A stretch of 64,000 bases of DNA from Saccharopolyspora endophytica. GTDB taxonomy: Bacteria > Actinomycetota > Actinomycetes > Mycobacteriales > Pseudonocardiaceae. This document shows, one piece after another, positions 26,180 to 35,675 of this stretch. The stretch covers positions 141,044-205,043 of the forward strand of contig NZ_JAGPXE010000013.1 in assembly GCF_018070075.1 (NCBI RefSeq). Direction: 5' to 3'. Each line of letters opens with the position of its first letter. Position 1 is the first letter of the stretch. The position numbers were made by a program, and so were the translations under genes. Under the pieces are notes generated by a model, which saw only the letters and a list, made by a program, of their open reading frames with translations, ran no database searches and was not told the DNA's origin.

Positions 26180-26475
26180 TCCAGCAGCTCGCAGACACGG
26201 CCCTGCCCGTCCTGGCCCAGATCCCCAACCCAGGACCAGTGGCCCCGCCCGGCTCCGAAAAGGTCATCGAGGCCGTCGGCAACGTCAAGTGGGGCGCCGG
26301 CGTGGCGTTGATGGTCGGCTTCTTCATCGGCCTGCTGGTGTGGGCCGGTGGCCGGTGGGTCGACCACCACCGCGCGGGCAAGATCGGCGTGATCATGATG
26401 CTGTGCGCCCTCGGCGGCGGCATTTTGTACGGGGTCGGCTATCAGCTGATCAGCCACTTCGCGGCGGGGGCCTGA
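26173..26475 (+). CDS. Pilin-sized two-helix membrane protein (VirB2/TrbC-like position)
   Basis: 100 residues, starting inside the end of the ATPase gene. A short N-terminal hydrophobic stretch is followed by two membrane helices: WGAGVALMVGFFIGLLVWAG and IGVIMMLCALGGGILYGVGY. Size, topology and operon place fit a VirB2/TrbC-type pilin or a small channel component. There is no sequence match I can claim. Confidence 0.6.
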   Translation: MVIQQLADTALPVLAQIPNPGPVAPPGSEKVIEAVGNVKWGAGVALMVGFFIGLLVWAGGRWVDHHRAGKIGVIMMLCALGGGILYGVGYQLISHFAAGA

Positions 26476-26478
26476 GTC

Positions 26479-27300
26479 ATGGCCCCTCCTGTCACGAACC
26501 AGCAGCAGCGCAGGCGCCGAGCCGGTCTGGGCCTGGCGGCCATCGTCGTGATGGTCCTGGCCGTCGTTGCGATGGCGGGCGCGCTGGTGGTCTCGCACTA
26601 CGTCACTGACCGGCCCGCACCGGCTCCCGCCCCGCCCCCGTCGAGGCCGGATCCGGATTCGGGCGGCTGGGACCTGGCGGCTGAGCACGCCCTGGCGAGT
26701 GCCCCGATGGCGGCACTGCCAGCGCAATCGGCGCAGCCGCAGCCGATGACCACCGAGCGGGCCGGTGAGCCCATCACCGTTCCCGCGCCCATGCAGACCG
26801 CCGGGCGCTGGATCACCGGCGGGTTCCCCGCCACCCCAGAGGGTGCGCTAGGGCAGCTCACCGCCCTGGATGAGGCCGCGATGCGCGGCGGGGATCCGGC
26901 CACCTACGCACGCGGGTTCCGCGAGCTGGCGTTGCCGGGTGCCCCGCAGCCGGACACCACCGGGCTGTACTCGCTGCTGCGCTCGATGCGCAGCAGCGCC
27001 GGGCTCCCGCCCACCGGCGCGGTGCTGGACCTGACCGCGAACTACCAGGTCACGCACGGCCAGATCAAAGGCGTCACCGATGGCGGCCGCTACGTCGTGG
27101 CCTGCGTGCTCGGCCAGTTCTCGGTCGACTACCAGGGCCAAACCCTCACCGCCGGTGTCGGGGATTGCCAGGCCCTGCGCCACGTCGGCGGGGACTGGCG
27201 GATCTCGCCCGGCCCGCTCCCCGCACCCGCCCCAAGCGCGTGGCCGGGCAGCGCGGACGCGGTCCATGCCGGGTACCGGGATCTGAAGAGGGGTGGCTGA
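26479..27300 (+). CDS. Single-span membrane protein of the transfer operon
   Basis: 273 residues. One membrane helix lies at about residues 16-42 (LGLAAIVVMVLAVVAMAGAL). A Pro-rich linker follows (PAPAPAPPPSRPDPD), then an extracellular domain of about 190 residues with LDLTANYQVTHGQIKG and VVACVLGQFSVDYQGQTL. A membrane anchor followed by an NTF2-like external domain is the plan of VirB8/TcpC-type proteins, but the homology is not certain. It begins 3 bp after the previous gene. Confidence 0.55.
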   Translation: MAPPVTNQQQRRRRAGLGLAAIVVMVLAVVAMAGALVVSHYVTDRPAPAPAPPPSRPDPDSGGWDLAAEHALASAPMAALPAQSAQPQPMTTERAGEPITVPAPMQTAGRWITGGFPATPEGALGQLTALDEAAMRGGDPATYARGFRELALPGAPQPDTTGLYSLLRSMRSSAGLPPTGAVLDLTANYQVTHGQIKGVTDGGRYVVACVLGQFSVDYQGQTLTAGVGDCQALRHVGGDWRISPGPLPAPAPSAWPGSADAVHAGYRDLKRGG

Positions 27301-27301
27301 G

Positions 27302-28780
27302 ATGTGGCCCTTCGACGACATCGGTAGCGCGATCGGCGGCAAGCTCAAAGAGCTGGTCAGCTCGGCGTTTGAGACGGCGATGCAGGCGTTGTGGGACGCC
27401 AGCCTGTGGATCCTGCGGGAGGCGTTCCGGCTCGCCGACCAGTTCTCGGTGTTCACAGTGGACACACGCGAGGGTCCGATCTCCGTGCTCTGGCCCATGA
27501 TGCTGTGGATCTCCGGCGTGCTGGCGCTCGGGCTGTTCTTCTGGCAGATGACCATGACCTCGCTCCGAGGCGGGCGCGGGTTCATGCGGCTGATCGGCGG
27601 CCCGGTTCAGTACGGGATCGCCCTGGCGATCACCGTCGGCATGGTGGCGGGGTTCCTCACCGCGGCCGACGGACTCACCCACGGCATCCTCCAATACGGC
27701 CTTCAGTCGACCAACTTCCAGGACGCGCTCCAGCACACGACGTTCGCCGACGCAGCCCAGGACGGTGTCAAGGCGGTCGTGCTCGGGATCTGCGCGTTCA
27801 TCGGGGTCATCCCGGCGGGCATCGGCTACGTGCTGGAGATGCTGTTCCGCGAGGCCGCGATCTACGTGCTCGTGGCCACGATCCCGATCACCGCCGCGGG
27901 GCTGCTGGCCAACGTCACCAAGGCGTGGTTCTGGAAGGCCATCCGCTGGATCTTGGCCTGCATCGCCATGAAGCCGGTGCTGGCGATGACGCTGGTGCTG
28001 GGCGTGGCCATCTCCGGCGGGTCGAAGGGCCTGTCCGGGCTTCTGGCCGGAGTCGGGGTCCTGATCATTTCCCTGCTGATCCCGTTTGTGCTGTTCCGGC
28101 TGTTCGCGTTCGTCGATCCGAACTCCGATGCCGGTTCGACGTTCCGCGACGCCCTCGCCGGTGTCGGGGTGTCCTCCTACGGCTCTGGCAACCCGGCGAT
28201 TCAGGCCGCGAACGCCCTTGCCGGCGGCGGCTTCGGTGGCGGGGGCGGCGGCAGCGATGCGCAGGAGTCGGCCAACGCCGACCGCTTCGATTCGGCGATG
28301 GCCGACTACGCCGACGGCGAGATGGACAACCACGGCGTCGGCCACAGCTCCGGCGGTTCCAGCGGTGGCGGGGGCGGTGGTGGCGGCGGGGGCTCCGCAT
28401 CGCCGTCCGCAGCAGACCCCGGCGGCGACGGCGATGACGACGTCCTTGGCGGCGACGGCGCTGCGGCCCCGCCCGCTGCGGCCAACAGCGGCCGCGTGAC
28501 CTCCTCCGACGGCATCGGCCCGCAAGGCGTCGGCGGCGGCGCCGACGGCACCGACGGCTTCGGCGGCGACGGCGGTGGCGGTGGGGGTGGCAGCGCAGGC
28601 GGTGGATATCCCGAGCCGCCTCCTCCTGAGCCTCCCGACTACGGACACGGCCCCGACGACGACGGCGGTGGCGGGGGCGGCGGTCCCCGCGGCGGCGGTG
28701 GTGGCGGTGGACCCAAGAACAACGGTGGCGGCGGTGGCGCTGCTGCCTCTGACGACGTGGAAGCGGCGGTGGTCGTATGA
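27302..28780 (+). CDS. SCO6881-type polytopic channel protein (VirB6/TrbL-like)
   Basis: About 492 residues. It has about six membrane helices between residues 60 and 280, including LWPMMLWISGVLALGLFFWQ, AVVLGICAFIGVIPAGIGYV and GVGVLIISLLIPFVLFRLFA. The C-terminal 190 residues are a glycine-rich, low-complexity tail with many runs of G and acidic patches. It matches the SCO6881 family that pairs with SCO6880. By position it is the inner-membrane channel of the transfer apparatus. ATG 27302 has AGAGGGG upstream; GTG 27293 is the alternative. Confidence 0.75.
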   Translation: MWPFDDIGSAIGGKLKELVSSAFETAMQALWDASLWILREAFRLADQFSVFTVDTREGPISVLWPMMLWISGVLALGLFFWQMTMTSLRGGRGFMRLIGGPVQYGIALAITVGMVAGFLTAADGLTHGILQYGLQSTNFQDALQHTTFADAAQDGVKAVVLGICAFIGVIPAGIGYVLEMLFREAAIYVLVATIPITAAGLLANVTKAWFWKAIRWILACIAMKPVLAMTLVLGVAISGGSKGLSGLLAGVGVLIISLLIPFVLFRLFAFVDPNSDAGSTFRDALAGVGVSSYGSGNPAIQAANALAGGGFGGGGGGSDAQESANADRFDSAMADYADGEMDNHGVGHSSGGSSGGGGGGGGGGSASPSAADPGGDGDDDVLGGDGAAAPPAAANSGRVTSSDGIGPQGVGGGADGTDGFGGDGGGGGGGSAGGGYPEPPPPEPPDYGHGPDDDGGGGGGGPRGGGGGGGPKNNGGGGGAAASDDVEAAVVV

Positions 28781-30288
28781 GTACCAACAACGTTCGGATC
28801 TATCGCGGTCTGGCCCGGCGCGAGCACGCAGGCTGGATCATGGGACTGACCCCGTTGCAGGCACTGACCTGCATCGTGCTGGCCGTTCCGGTGCTCTGGA
28901 CCGTCAGCGCAGGCCAGTTCCTCACCGCCCTGATCCTGGCCACGATCTGCGGGTTCGTCGCCTGCCTGGTGGTCGTGCCCGTACGCGGGCGGCCGGCGTT
29001 CCGCTGGCTGGCGCACCTGGTGCTGCACCAGCTCGGCGTGCTGTTCGGCTGGTCGCGCTGGCAGTCCAAGGCCGCATCGGGCCTGCCGGTCGATCCCGAC
29101 GAGCCGGATCTGCCCGGTGTCCTGCAACGGGTCTCGTTCCCTGACGGTCCGGTGTTCAAGGACCGCGGCCGGATCGCGCTGATCCACGACACCGGCGACG
29201 GCCGCTGGGGCGCGACCGCGCGCCTGACCCACACCGGTGTTGGGATGCTCAGCAACGAGCAGTGCGAACGGCTGGCCTCCCGGCTGGGCAACCTGCTGCT
29301 GAGCATCGGGCATCGCGACGTGATCGACCGGATGTCGCTGCTGGTGCGCACCGTGCCCGACGACGGCACCGAGTACACCGTGTGGCGCTCGAAGCACGAG
29401 GTCGACCAGGCGCCGCCACTGGCCCGTCAGGCCGCCGACGAGCTGGACCGCACCATCGGCGCCGTCTCGGTGCGCCACGAAATCTTCGTGACCATCTCCG
29501 GCACCGAAGACGCGCTGCGCAAGCCGGCAGCCGCCGCTGGCGGCGGGACCGAGGGACGAGCGCGGGTGCTCTACCGGGTGCTCGAGGGTCTCGAGGACCC
29601 GCTCAAGGCCCTCGGCGCCGACAGCGTCGAATGGCTCTCCGGCAGCGGACTGGCCGAGGCCATCCGCACCGGCTTCAACCCGGACAGCTCGGCGGTGTTG
29701 CGGGCCGGGCACCTCACCGGCGATGGCCAGCAGGGCCTGCCCAAGGCCGCCGCCGGGCCGACCGAGGCACCCTCGCCGCCTCGGCGCCGCTATGACCACG
29801 ACGCGTACTCCACCGTGAGCTACAGCGTGCTCATGCCCGAGGCGGGCACGGTGTTCGGCAGCCTCTCGCCACTGCTGGCGGTCAAAACCGCAGGTGAACG
29901 CCGGTGCCTGGCAATCCATTACGAGGTCATGGACGCCCGCCGAGCCTCGCGGGCGGTGCAGAACTACCGGTTCCGGGCCGGTGTACTGCGCGATTACAAG
30001 AGCTCGAAGGGGTTCTCGGCCTCCGCATCGGACGAGCGGGAAGCCAGCGGCGCCCGTGCGCAGGAAAAGGCGGTGGCCGCAGGCCATTCCATCGTGCGCT
30101 ACGCCGCCGCCTCGGCGGTGACGGTGCCCGCGCACTGGAACGTCGAGGACCACGCCGCCCGCCTGGAAAACGACGCCGCCGGCCGGTTCCGGCTGCTGCG
30201 GCTCGATCTCGCTCAGGATTCCGCGTTCGTCGCCGCCTGCTTGCCGGTCGGCGTCGGGCTGCCGCGCGCACGGGGAGGTTTGCTGTGA
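28777..30288 (+). CDS. SCO6880 family transfer protein
   Basis: 503 residues, starting in an ATGA overlap. Two membrane helices lie at about 22-70 (TPLQALTCIVLAVPVLWTVS and ALILATICGFVACLVVVPV), then a long cytoplasmic part. This is the SCO6880 family, the partner of the VirB4-like ATPase next to it; the pair resembles VirB3 plus the N-terminal half of VirB4 in other systems. The N-terminal IYRGLARREHAGWIMGLTP segment is typical. Confidence 0.8.
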   Translation: MSTNNVRIYRGLARREHAGWIMGLTPLQALTCIVLAVPVLWTVSAGQFLTALILATICGFVACLVVVPVRGRPAFRWLAHLVLHQLGVLFGWSRWQSKAASGLPVDPDEPDLPGVLQRVSFPDGPVFKDRGRIALIHDTGDGRWGATARLTHTGVGMLSNEQCERLASRLGNLLLSIGHRDVIDRMSLLVRTVPDDGTEYTVWRSKHEVDQAPPLARQAADELDRTIGAVSVRHEIFVTISGTEDALRKPAAAAGGGTEGRARVLYRVLEGLEDPLKALGADSVEWLSGSGLAEAIRTGFNPDSSAVLRAGHLTGDGQQGLPKAAAGPTEAPSPPRRRYDHDAYSTVSYSVLMPEAGTVFGSLSPLLAVKTAGERRCLAIHYEVMDARRASRAVQNYRFRAGVLRDYKSSKGFSASASDEREASGARAQEKAVAAGHSIVRYAAASAVTVPAHWNVEDHAARLENDAAGRFRLLRLDLAQDSAFVAACLPVGVGLPRARGGLL

Positions 30289-31790
30289 AAACCCGCATGA
30301 ACGAGCGCAGCGCCGCACAGCTGCTGGCCGACTTCGGTGCCCCGCCACCGAGCAAACCGCGCACACCGAACCGGCCTACGGCGCAGAAGGAGCGAGTCAA
30401 CCGGCCCATCGCCCCGCGTCGCGGCCTGGCCCGGCCCGGTCAGGGCTGGGCTCCGGTCGAGGCCCCGCTGGCGGTGTATGAGGCGGCCACACACGAGATC
30501 GGCGGGCTGTTTCCGCTGCTGGCGGCCAACGGCGTGCCCGCTGTGGGAGCCCGCATCGGCTACGACACCGTCAGCGGAGGCGCGTTCTACGCCCACCCCA
30601 TCGAGTGGGTGCTGCGCGGGCTCGGGACCAACCCGAACATGGTGATCTTCGGTGAGCCCGGACGCGGCAAGAGCAGCACCGTCGTCGCGTTCTTGCTGCG
30701 CATGATGCTCTTCGGCGTCCGCACCCTGATCAGCGGCGACGTGAAAGGGGAGTACTCGCCGCTGCTGCGGGCGCTGGACATCAACCCGATTGCGCTGGGC
30801 CGGGGCTCCTCGGCGCGACTCAACGCCCTGGACCTGGGGCCGCTGGCCAGCCGGTGGGATTCCTGGTCGGTCGACCGGCAGCGCGAGGAGCTGGACGGGG
30901 TGCTCGGCCGGTGGGTCAAGCTGCTGACCGCGCTCGCCGAAGCGCAGGGCTACTCGCCGACGGTCACCGACGAGGCGGTGCTCTCGCAGGTGCTGCGGCG
31001 CCTGGTCGGCGCCGCCGACGGCTACACCCACCTGCGGCCGGTCACCATCCCCGACGTCCAGCGCGAACTCGCCGACCCGGACACGGCGTTGTGGGAGGAC
31101 ACCCGCTTCGCTGACCGGCGTCAGTTCCTCGACACGCTGCGTCCGATCACCGACGCGCTGGCCAACCTGGTCAGCGGTCCGCTGGCCGGGCTGTTCGACG
31201 AGCCGACGAACTTCGAGCTCGACTGGGCCGCGCCGATCCAGTCGATGGACCTCTCCCTGCTGCGCAGCCGCGGGGACCAGGCAGTGGCCGTGGCGCTGAC
31301 CTGCTTGGGCTCCTGGTCGTCGATGATCACCGACCTCCAGGACGACGGGGAGATCCGCATCGTCGTGCGCGACGAGGTCTGGCGGCAGATGCGCCTCGGT
31401 CCAAAGGCCGTGCAGGCCGTCGACTCCGACCTGCGGCTGTCCCGTGCGGAGAAGAAGATCCAGATCCTCGTCGGCCACAAGCCCAGCGACTTCCTGTCCG
31501 TGGGCAACGCCGGCTCCCAGGAAGTCGCGATCGCCAAGGACCTCCTGGCGCTGTGCTCCACGCGGATCCTGTTCGGCCAGTCCACACGGGTCGCCGACGA
31601 GCTGGCCGAAGATTTCGTCCTGTCCGGCAAGGAATCCGACGTCACCACGGGCTGGTGCATGGAGCGCACCGGCCGGGCGCTGTGGAAGATCGAGAACAAC
31701 CCCGGCTACAAGGTCCAGTCGGTGCTGTCGCGCACCGAGAAGCACACCTTCGACACCAACGCCCAGCTGCGGGCCGGTGGGGACCGGTAG
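30285..31790 (+). CDS. VirB4-like transfer ATPase
   Basis: 501 residues from GTG 30285 (GTGA overlap, GGGGAGG upstream). Walker A is MVIFGEPGRGKSSTVVAFLL (about residue 125). Walker B-like is EIRIVVRDEVW, with Asp-Glu. VRTLISGDVKGEYSPLLRAL and ILVGHKPSDFLSVG are characteristic of this ATPase group. It is the cytoplasmic motor that energises assembly or substrate transfer. The N-terminal VirB4 region is missing here and is probably supplied by the SCO6880 protein. Confidence 0.88.
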   Translation: MKTRMNERSAAQLLADFGAPPPSKPRTPNRPTAQKERVNRPIAPRRGLARPGQGWAPVEAPLAVYEAATHEIGGLFPLLAANGVPAVGARIGYDTVSGGAFYAHPIEWVLRGLGTNPNMVIFGEPGRGKSSTVVAFLLRMMLFGVRTLISGDVKGEYSPLLRALDINPIALGRGSSARLNALDLGPLASRWDSWSVDRQREELDGVLGRWVKLLTALAEAQGYSPTVTDEAVLSQVLRRLVGAADGYTHLRPVTIPDVQRELADPDTALWEDTRFADRRQFLDTLRPITDALANLVSGPLAGLFDEPTNFELDWAAPIQSMDLSLLRSRGDQAVAVALTCLGSWSSMITDLQDDGEIRIVVRDEVWRQMRLGPKAVQAVDSDLRLSRAEKKIQILVGHKPSDFLSVGNAGSQEVAIAKDLLALCSTRILFGQSTRVADELAEDFVLSGKESDVTTGWCMERTGRALWKIENNPGYKVQSVLSRTEKHTFDTNAQLRAGGDR

Positions 31791-31796
31791 GCGGCC

Positions 31797-32927
31797 ATGT
31801 CGGGGTCGAGCAAGGGCACCGTGTGGTCGATGGTCGCCGTCGCGCTGACGGCCTTCATCGTCATGCCTGCGGCGATGGTCGGGGTCGCGGTCCTGGCGGT
31901 CTCCGGGAGCCTGGGCATCGCGTTCGGCGGCTGCCACGGCGACGGCGGCCCCGGCGGGGGCGGGCAGCAGGTCGGCGACCAGCAGTGGTCCGGCGAGCAG
32001 ATGACCAACGCCCAGACCATCACCTCGGTGGTCCAGCAGCGCCACCTTCCCAAACGGGCCGCGGTCCTGGCGATTTCCACCGCGATCGTCGAGTCCCGGC
32101 TGATCAACGTCCACTACGGAGACCGCGACTCGCTGGGGCTGTTTCAGCAGCGCCCGTCGATGGGCTGGGGTTCGCCGGAGGAAGTCACCAACCCCGCCTA
32201 CGCCACCGGGAAGTTCCTCGACCACCTGGTGCAACTCGACGGCTGGCACACCATGCCGCCGGGCGTGACCCAGCAGAAGGTGCAGGCATCGGCGTTCCCC
32301 GACCGCTACGCCCCGCAGGAACAGCCCGCCAGCCAGCTGATGGACAAGTTCTGGACCGGCCCGGACAACCCGGTCCCGCCGCCGAGCGGCGGGGATACGG
32401 CCCAGCAGGCGTCGGCCAGCCAGTCCGCGCTGGGCTGCCCGGACCAGGGCGCATCGAACATCCCGCTCGATCCGGCCAAGCTCCCGCCGGGCTTCCAGCT
32501 GCCGAGTGACCCGAAGCAGCGCGCGGCCGTGGAGTTCGCGCTGAGCAAGCTCGGCGCCCCGTACGTGTGGGGCGCGAAGGGCCCGGATGCCTTCGACTGC
32601 TCCGGGTTGATGCAGGCCGCGTGGGCTCGCGCCGGGGTACCGATCTCGGCGGGCACCTACGGCCAGAAGGACGACGGCCGCGCCGTCGGATCACTCGCCG
32701 AAATCCAGCCCGGTGACCTGGTGTTCATCCCCGGCTCGCTCGGCTCCCCGTCCGATCCGCGGCACGTGGGCATGTACGCCGGCCACGGCGTGATCGTCAA
32801 CGCCTACGACTCCTCCACCGGCGTGATCCTCGAACGCCTCGATGCGTGGGCGCCCCAGGTCGTGTCCATCCGGCGAATCGCCGAACCCACCACACCGCCA
32901 CCACCGCAAGGGAGTCCGCAGGCATGA
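31797..32927 (+). CDS. Transglycosylase-like plus NlpC/P60 cell-wall hydrolase
   Basis: 376 residues. An N-terminal signal/anchor helix (about 10-40) is followed by a lysozyme-like segment: AISTAIVESRLINVHYGDRD, then GLFQQRPSMGWG. A C40 NlpC/P60 domain comes next, with catalytic Cys in DAFDCSGLM and His in PRHVGMYAGHG. It is a two-domain peptidoglycan hydrolase of the VirB1/TcpG kind, opening the wall for the transfer channel. Confidence 0.88.
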   Translation: MSGSSKGTVWSMVAVALTAFIVMPAAMVGVAVLAVSGSLGIAFGGCHGDGGPGGGGQQVGDQQWSGEQMTNAQTITSVVQQRHLPKRAAVLAISTAIVESRLINVHYGDRDSLGLFQQRPSMGWGSPEEVTNPAYATGKFLDHLVQLDGWHTMPPGVTQQKVQASAFPDRYAPQEQPASQLMDKFWTGPDNPVPPPSGGDTAQQASASQSALGCPDQGASNIPLDPAKLPPGFQLPSDPKQRAAVEFALSKLGAPYVWGAKGPDAFDCSGLMQAAWARAGVPISAGTYGQKDDGRAVGSLAEIQPGDLVFIPGSLGSPSDPRHVGMYAGHGVIVNAYDSSTGVILERLDAWAPQVVSIRRIAEPTTPPPPQGSPQA

Positions 32928-34807
32928 GCAGCAACCACCGCATTGCACCCACCGCCGATCGCGACCTCGCGCTGATGGGCGTGCTGGTTTCCGTGCTCGG
33001 CGCACTGCTGGCCCTGGCCGCCGGGCTCATGGCCGGCGCCGCAGCCGCCACCGTGGTCGCCGGTGGCCCCTGGCAGATGCCCGGCTTCGACACCTGGGTG
33101 TCCGGGGTGTTCGCCGTGCTCGGCAACCCCGCCGATCCGGCTGCGGGCCTCGGAGCACCGTGGGCCCCGGCGCTGGCCGGGCGGCCGGGCCTGTACTGGA
33201 CGGTCACGCTGGCGATCATCGCGACCGCGGTGGCTGTCCTGGCCACGGTGGCCGGGCTGGCCTGGCGCCGGTTCGGCCCATCGCAGCCCGGTCACGCCAG
33301 CCGGGAGGACATCCGCCGCGAGCTCTCCCTGGAGGCGGCTCGGCGCACCGCCGAGTGGACCCGGCCGAGCCTGAGCCCGCGCGAGCGGCGCCGCGCACCG
33401 CTGGAACAGGTCGCCGCACCACTGCACCGCGGCCCGAACCACCAGGTCATGTGCACACCGCTGGAAAACCCCACCGGCGCCTTCGCACCCACCCAATCCG
33501 GCAAGTCCCGCACGGATCTTGTGCACAAAGCGCTCGCCGCACCGGGCGCGCTGCTGTGCAGCACCACGAAACCCGACTTGGTCGAGTTCGCCGCGCTGGC
33601 CCGCACCCGCCGCCGAGAAGCCGGTCCCGTGCTGGTCTTCGACACCACCGGGCAGGTGCACTGGCCCGCGCAGGTCCGCTACTCGCCGGTGACCGGGTGC
33701 CAATCGTTCACCACCGCGCGCCGCCGCGCCGAAACGCTCGTCGATGCCGCAGCGGTGGGCCTGGAAAACGTGGGCGGCAACGACAAGGTGTTCCGCGAGC
33801 GCGCGAAGATGGTCGTGCAGTCCTACCTGCTCGCCGCCGCCCACGCCGGGCGCGGAGTCGCCGACCTCGTCCGGTGGGCGATCACCAAACCGCCGGACCA
33901 GGAGCCGGTCGAGCTGCTGCGCCAGCACGGCTTTCCGGAGCTGGCCGACAACCTGCGCTCCGAGATCGGCATGGTCGCTGAGACCTCCGACGCGGTGTGG
34001 CTCAGCGTCCGCCGGGTCATCGAGCCCTGGCTGGACCCGCACCTGCGCGAGCTGTGCTCCCCGAAGCCGGGGGAGGAGTTCGATCCTCGCTCGTTCATCG
34101 GCAATCAGGGGTCGCTGTTCCTGGTCGCCGGGGAGCACCAGGCCGCCCAGGTCCGGCCGGTGCTGACTGCGCTGGTCGAGGACATCCTGACCAACGAGCA
34201 GGAGATGGCGCTGTCGTACCCGTCGCGGCGGCTTGATCCTCCGGCCACCAACGACCTCGACGAGCTCTTCGACGCCACGCCGGTGCCGCGACTGCCAGAG
34301 ATCCTGGCCGATTCGGCAGGTCGGGGCGTGATCATCCACTGGGCCGCGCAGTCGCTGGCGCACCTGGACACCCTCTACGGCGAGAACGGGCGCCGCCAGC
34401 TGCTGGACAACACCACGACACTGACGCTCTGGGGCGGCATCAAGGACCCCAAGACCTTGGAGTGGATCTCCACGATCGCCGACCACCACGAGCGGCGGCG
34501 CTACCAGCAGCAATCCGATGGCTTGTTCGGCATCGGCCGCACCTCGGTCGGCACCGAGTCCGTGCCGACCTACCGGCCCGGCGCGGTGCGCACGGTCGAC
34601 CGCGGCCGCGTCCTGGTCTTCCACCGGCACCTCAAGCCGATCTTGGCCCGCACGGTCGATGTCAAGCGCCGCAGCGACTGGAAGTCGCTCAAGGCCGACG
34701 TTGACGCGGTGCGCAACGGCGAGGTCCCCGTGTCCCCGGATGGATACGCCCTGACCAGCTCCGCGCAGCCCGCAGCGCCCGCCTACCAGGAGGTGAAGCC
34801 GCTGTGA
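32924..34807 (+). CDS. VirD4-like type IV coupling protein
   Basis: 627 residues from ATG 32924 (ATGA overlap). Two membrane spans lie near the N-terminus, with an extracytoplasmic loop of about 45 residues between them. Walker A is FAPTQSGKSRTDL. The coupling-protein signature is TNDLDELFDATPVPRLPEIL, where LDEL replaces the usual LDE[VA], followed by GVIIHWAAQSLAHLDTLYGE. It links the relaxase-DNA complex to the channel. The C-terminal tail ends in a Pro/Ala-rich stretch. Confidence 0.9.
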   Translation: MSSNHRIAPTADRDLALMGVLVSVLGALLALAAGLMAGAAAATVVAGGPWQMPGFDTWVSGVFAVLGNPADPAAGLGAPWAPALAGRPGLYWTVTLAIIATAVAVLATVAGLAWRRFGPSQPGHASREDIRRELSLEAARRTAEWTRPSLSPRERRRAPLEQVAAPLHRGPNHQVMCTPLENPTGAFAPTQSGKSRTDLVHKALAAPGALLCSTTKPDLVEFAALARTRRREAGPVLVFDTTGQVHWPAQVRYSPVTGCQSFTTARRRAETLVDAAAVGLENVGGNDKVFRERAKMVVQSYLLAAAHAGRGVADLVRWAITKPPDQEPVELLRQHGFPELADNLRSEIGMVAETSDAVWLSVRRVIEPWLDPHLRELCSPKPGEEFDPRSFIGNQGSLFLVAGEHQAAQVRPVLTALVEDILTNEQEMALSYPSRRLDPPATNDLDELFDATPVPRLPEILADSAGRGVIIHWAAQSLAHLDTLYGENGRRQLLDNTTTLTLWGGIKDPKTLEWISTIADHHERRRYQQQSDGLFGIGRTSVGTESVPTYRPGAVRTVDRGRVLVFHRHLKPILARTVDVKRRSDWKSLKADVDAVRNGEVPVSPDGYALTSSAQPAAPAYQEVKPL

Positions 34808-35457
34808 GCGAGGACGACATCACCCCGAACCGCCGCCGTCGTGAACCCGCAACGGACGAGCCCAGCGAGCACGATCCGGCCAACACCGAGGAGCTGGACA
34901 AGCAGCTCAGCGCGATCACCGAGGTCGTCGGCGGGCTGGCCAAGAAGGTCAACTCGCTCCGCGAGCGCATCGACGCCCTCGAAAACGGCGACACCGGCGA
35001 CGAGGACGAGCAGGACGACAAGCACGACCGGCCCGCCGCGTGGGTGGTGTTCACCCCGCCGGCCGCGGCCGAGGACCGCCAGCACCGCAAGGACGGACAC
35101 AGTCCGAACTGGACACTGGATAACTTCGTGGCCTGGTACAACGCCACCTACGTAGGACTGGCCGGTGGTCCCGCCACGCCGATTCCCGAGTGCTGGCGCC
35201 AGCATCCCGGCCTGGCGATGGAGGTCGCCACGCTCGCCTACAGCTGGCGGCGGGCCAACGTCGGCGCCACCGCCAACGTGCGCGACGCCCAGTACTGGCA
35301 TCACACCTGGCGGCCCGGTTTCGCCGCCCGGCTCAACGAGTGGACCCACGCGCACTGCATCGACGGACGACACCGCCCCGCCGGGGCCAGCGTCCGCCCT
35401 GACCGCTTTACCCAAGCCACATCCGAAGAAGCGCACGTCAGAAAGGAAGCGTCATGA
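34804..35457 (+). CDS. DUF4913 family protein
   Basis: 217 residues. A charged coiled-coil-like N-terminal half (LDKQLSAITEVVGGLAKKVN, LRERIDALENG) is followed by a conserved domain with NFVAWYNATYVG and CWRQHPGLAMEVATLAYSWR, which matches DUF4913 of actinobacterial plasmids. It starts in a GTGA overlap with the coupling-protein gene and may work with it, for example as an adaptor. Function is not known. Confidence 0.75.
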   Translation: MSEDDITPNRRRREPATDEPSEHDPANTEELDKQLSAITEVVGGLAKKVNSLRERIDALENGDTGDEDEQDDKHDRPAAWVVFTPPAAAEDRQHRKDGHSPNWTLDNFVAWYNATYVGLAGGPATPIPECWRQHPGLAMEVATLAYSWRRANVGATANVRDAQYWHHTWRPGFAARLNEWTHAHCIDGRHRPAGASVRPDRFTQATSEEAHVRKEAS

Positions 35458-35675
35458 CCGCCACCGCTCCACGCCAATCCAGTCCTCGTCCAGCACCAGG
35501 ACCGCGCTGCCCGGAATGCCAGGTACCCACCCGCTGGCTGCCGCACCCGTTGCTGCGGTGGTTCTGCCCCGACTGCGAGGTGTCCTGGCGCGATCCCTGC
35601 CAACCAGGACTGCGTGAAAACCCCAGCGCCACCGTCAATCCGTTCGCACCAGCACTCGTGGAGATCCCGTCATGA
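35454..35675 (+). CDS. Small zinc-ribbon protein
   Basis: 73 residues, ATGA-coupled. CPECQVPTRWL and WFCPDCEVSW give a two-CxxC zinc ribbon; the C-terminus is probably disordered. The role in transfer is unknown. Confidence 0.6.
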   Translation: MTATAPRQSSPRPAPGPRCPECQVPTRWLPHPLLRWFCPDCEVSWRDPCQPGLRENPSATVNPFAPALVEIPS

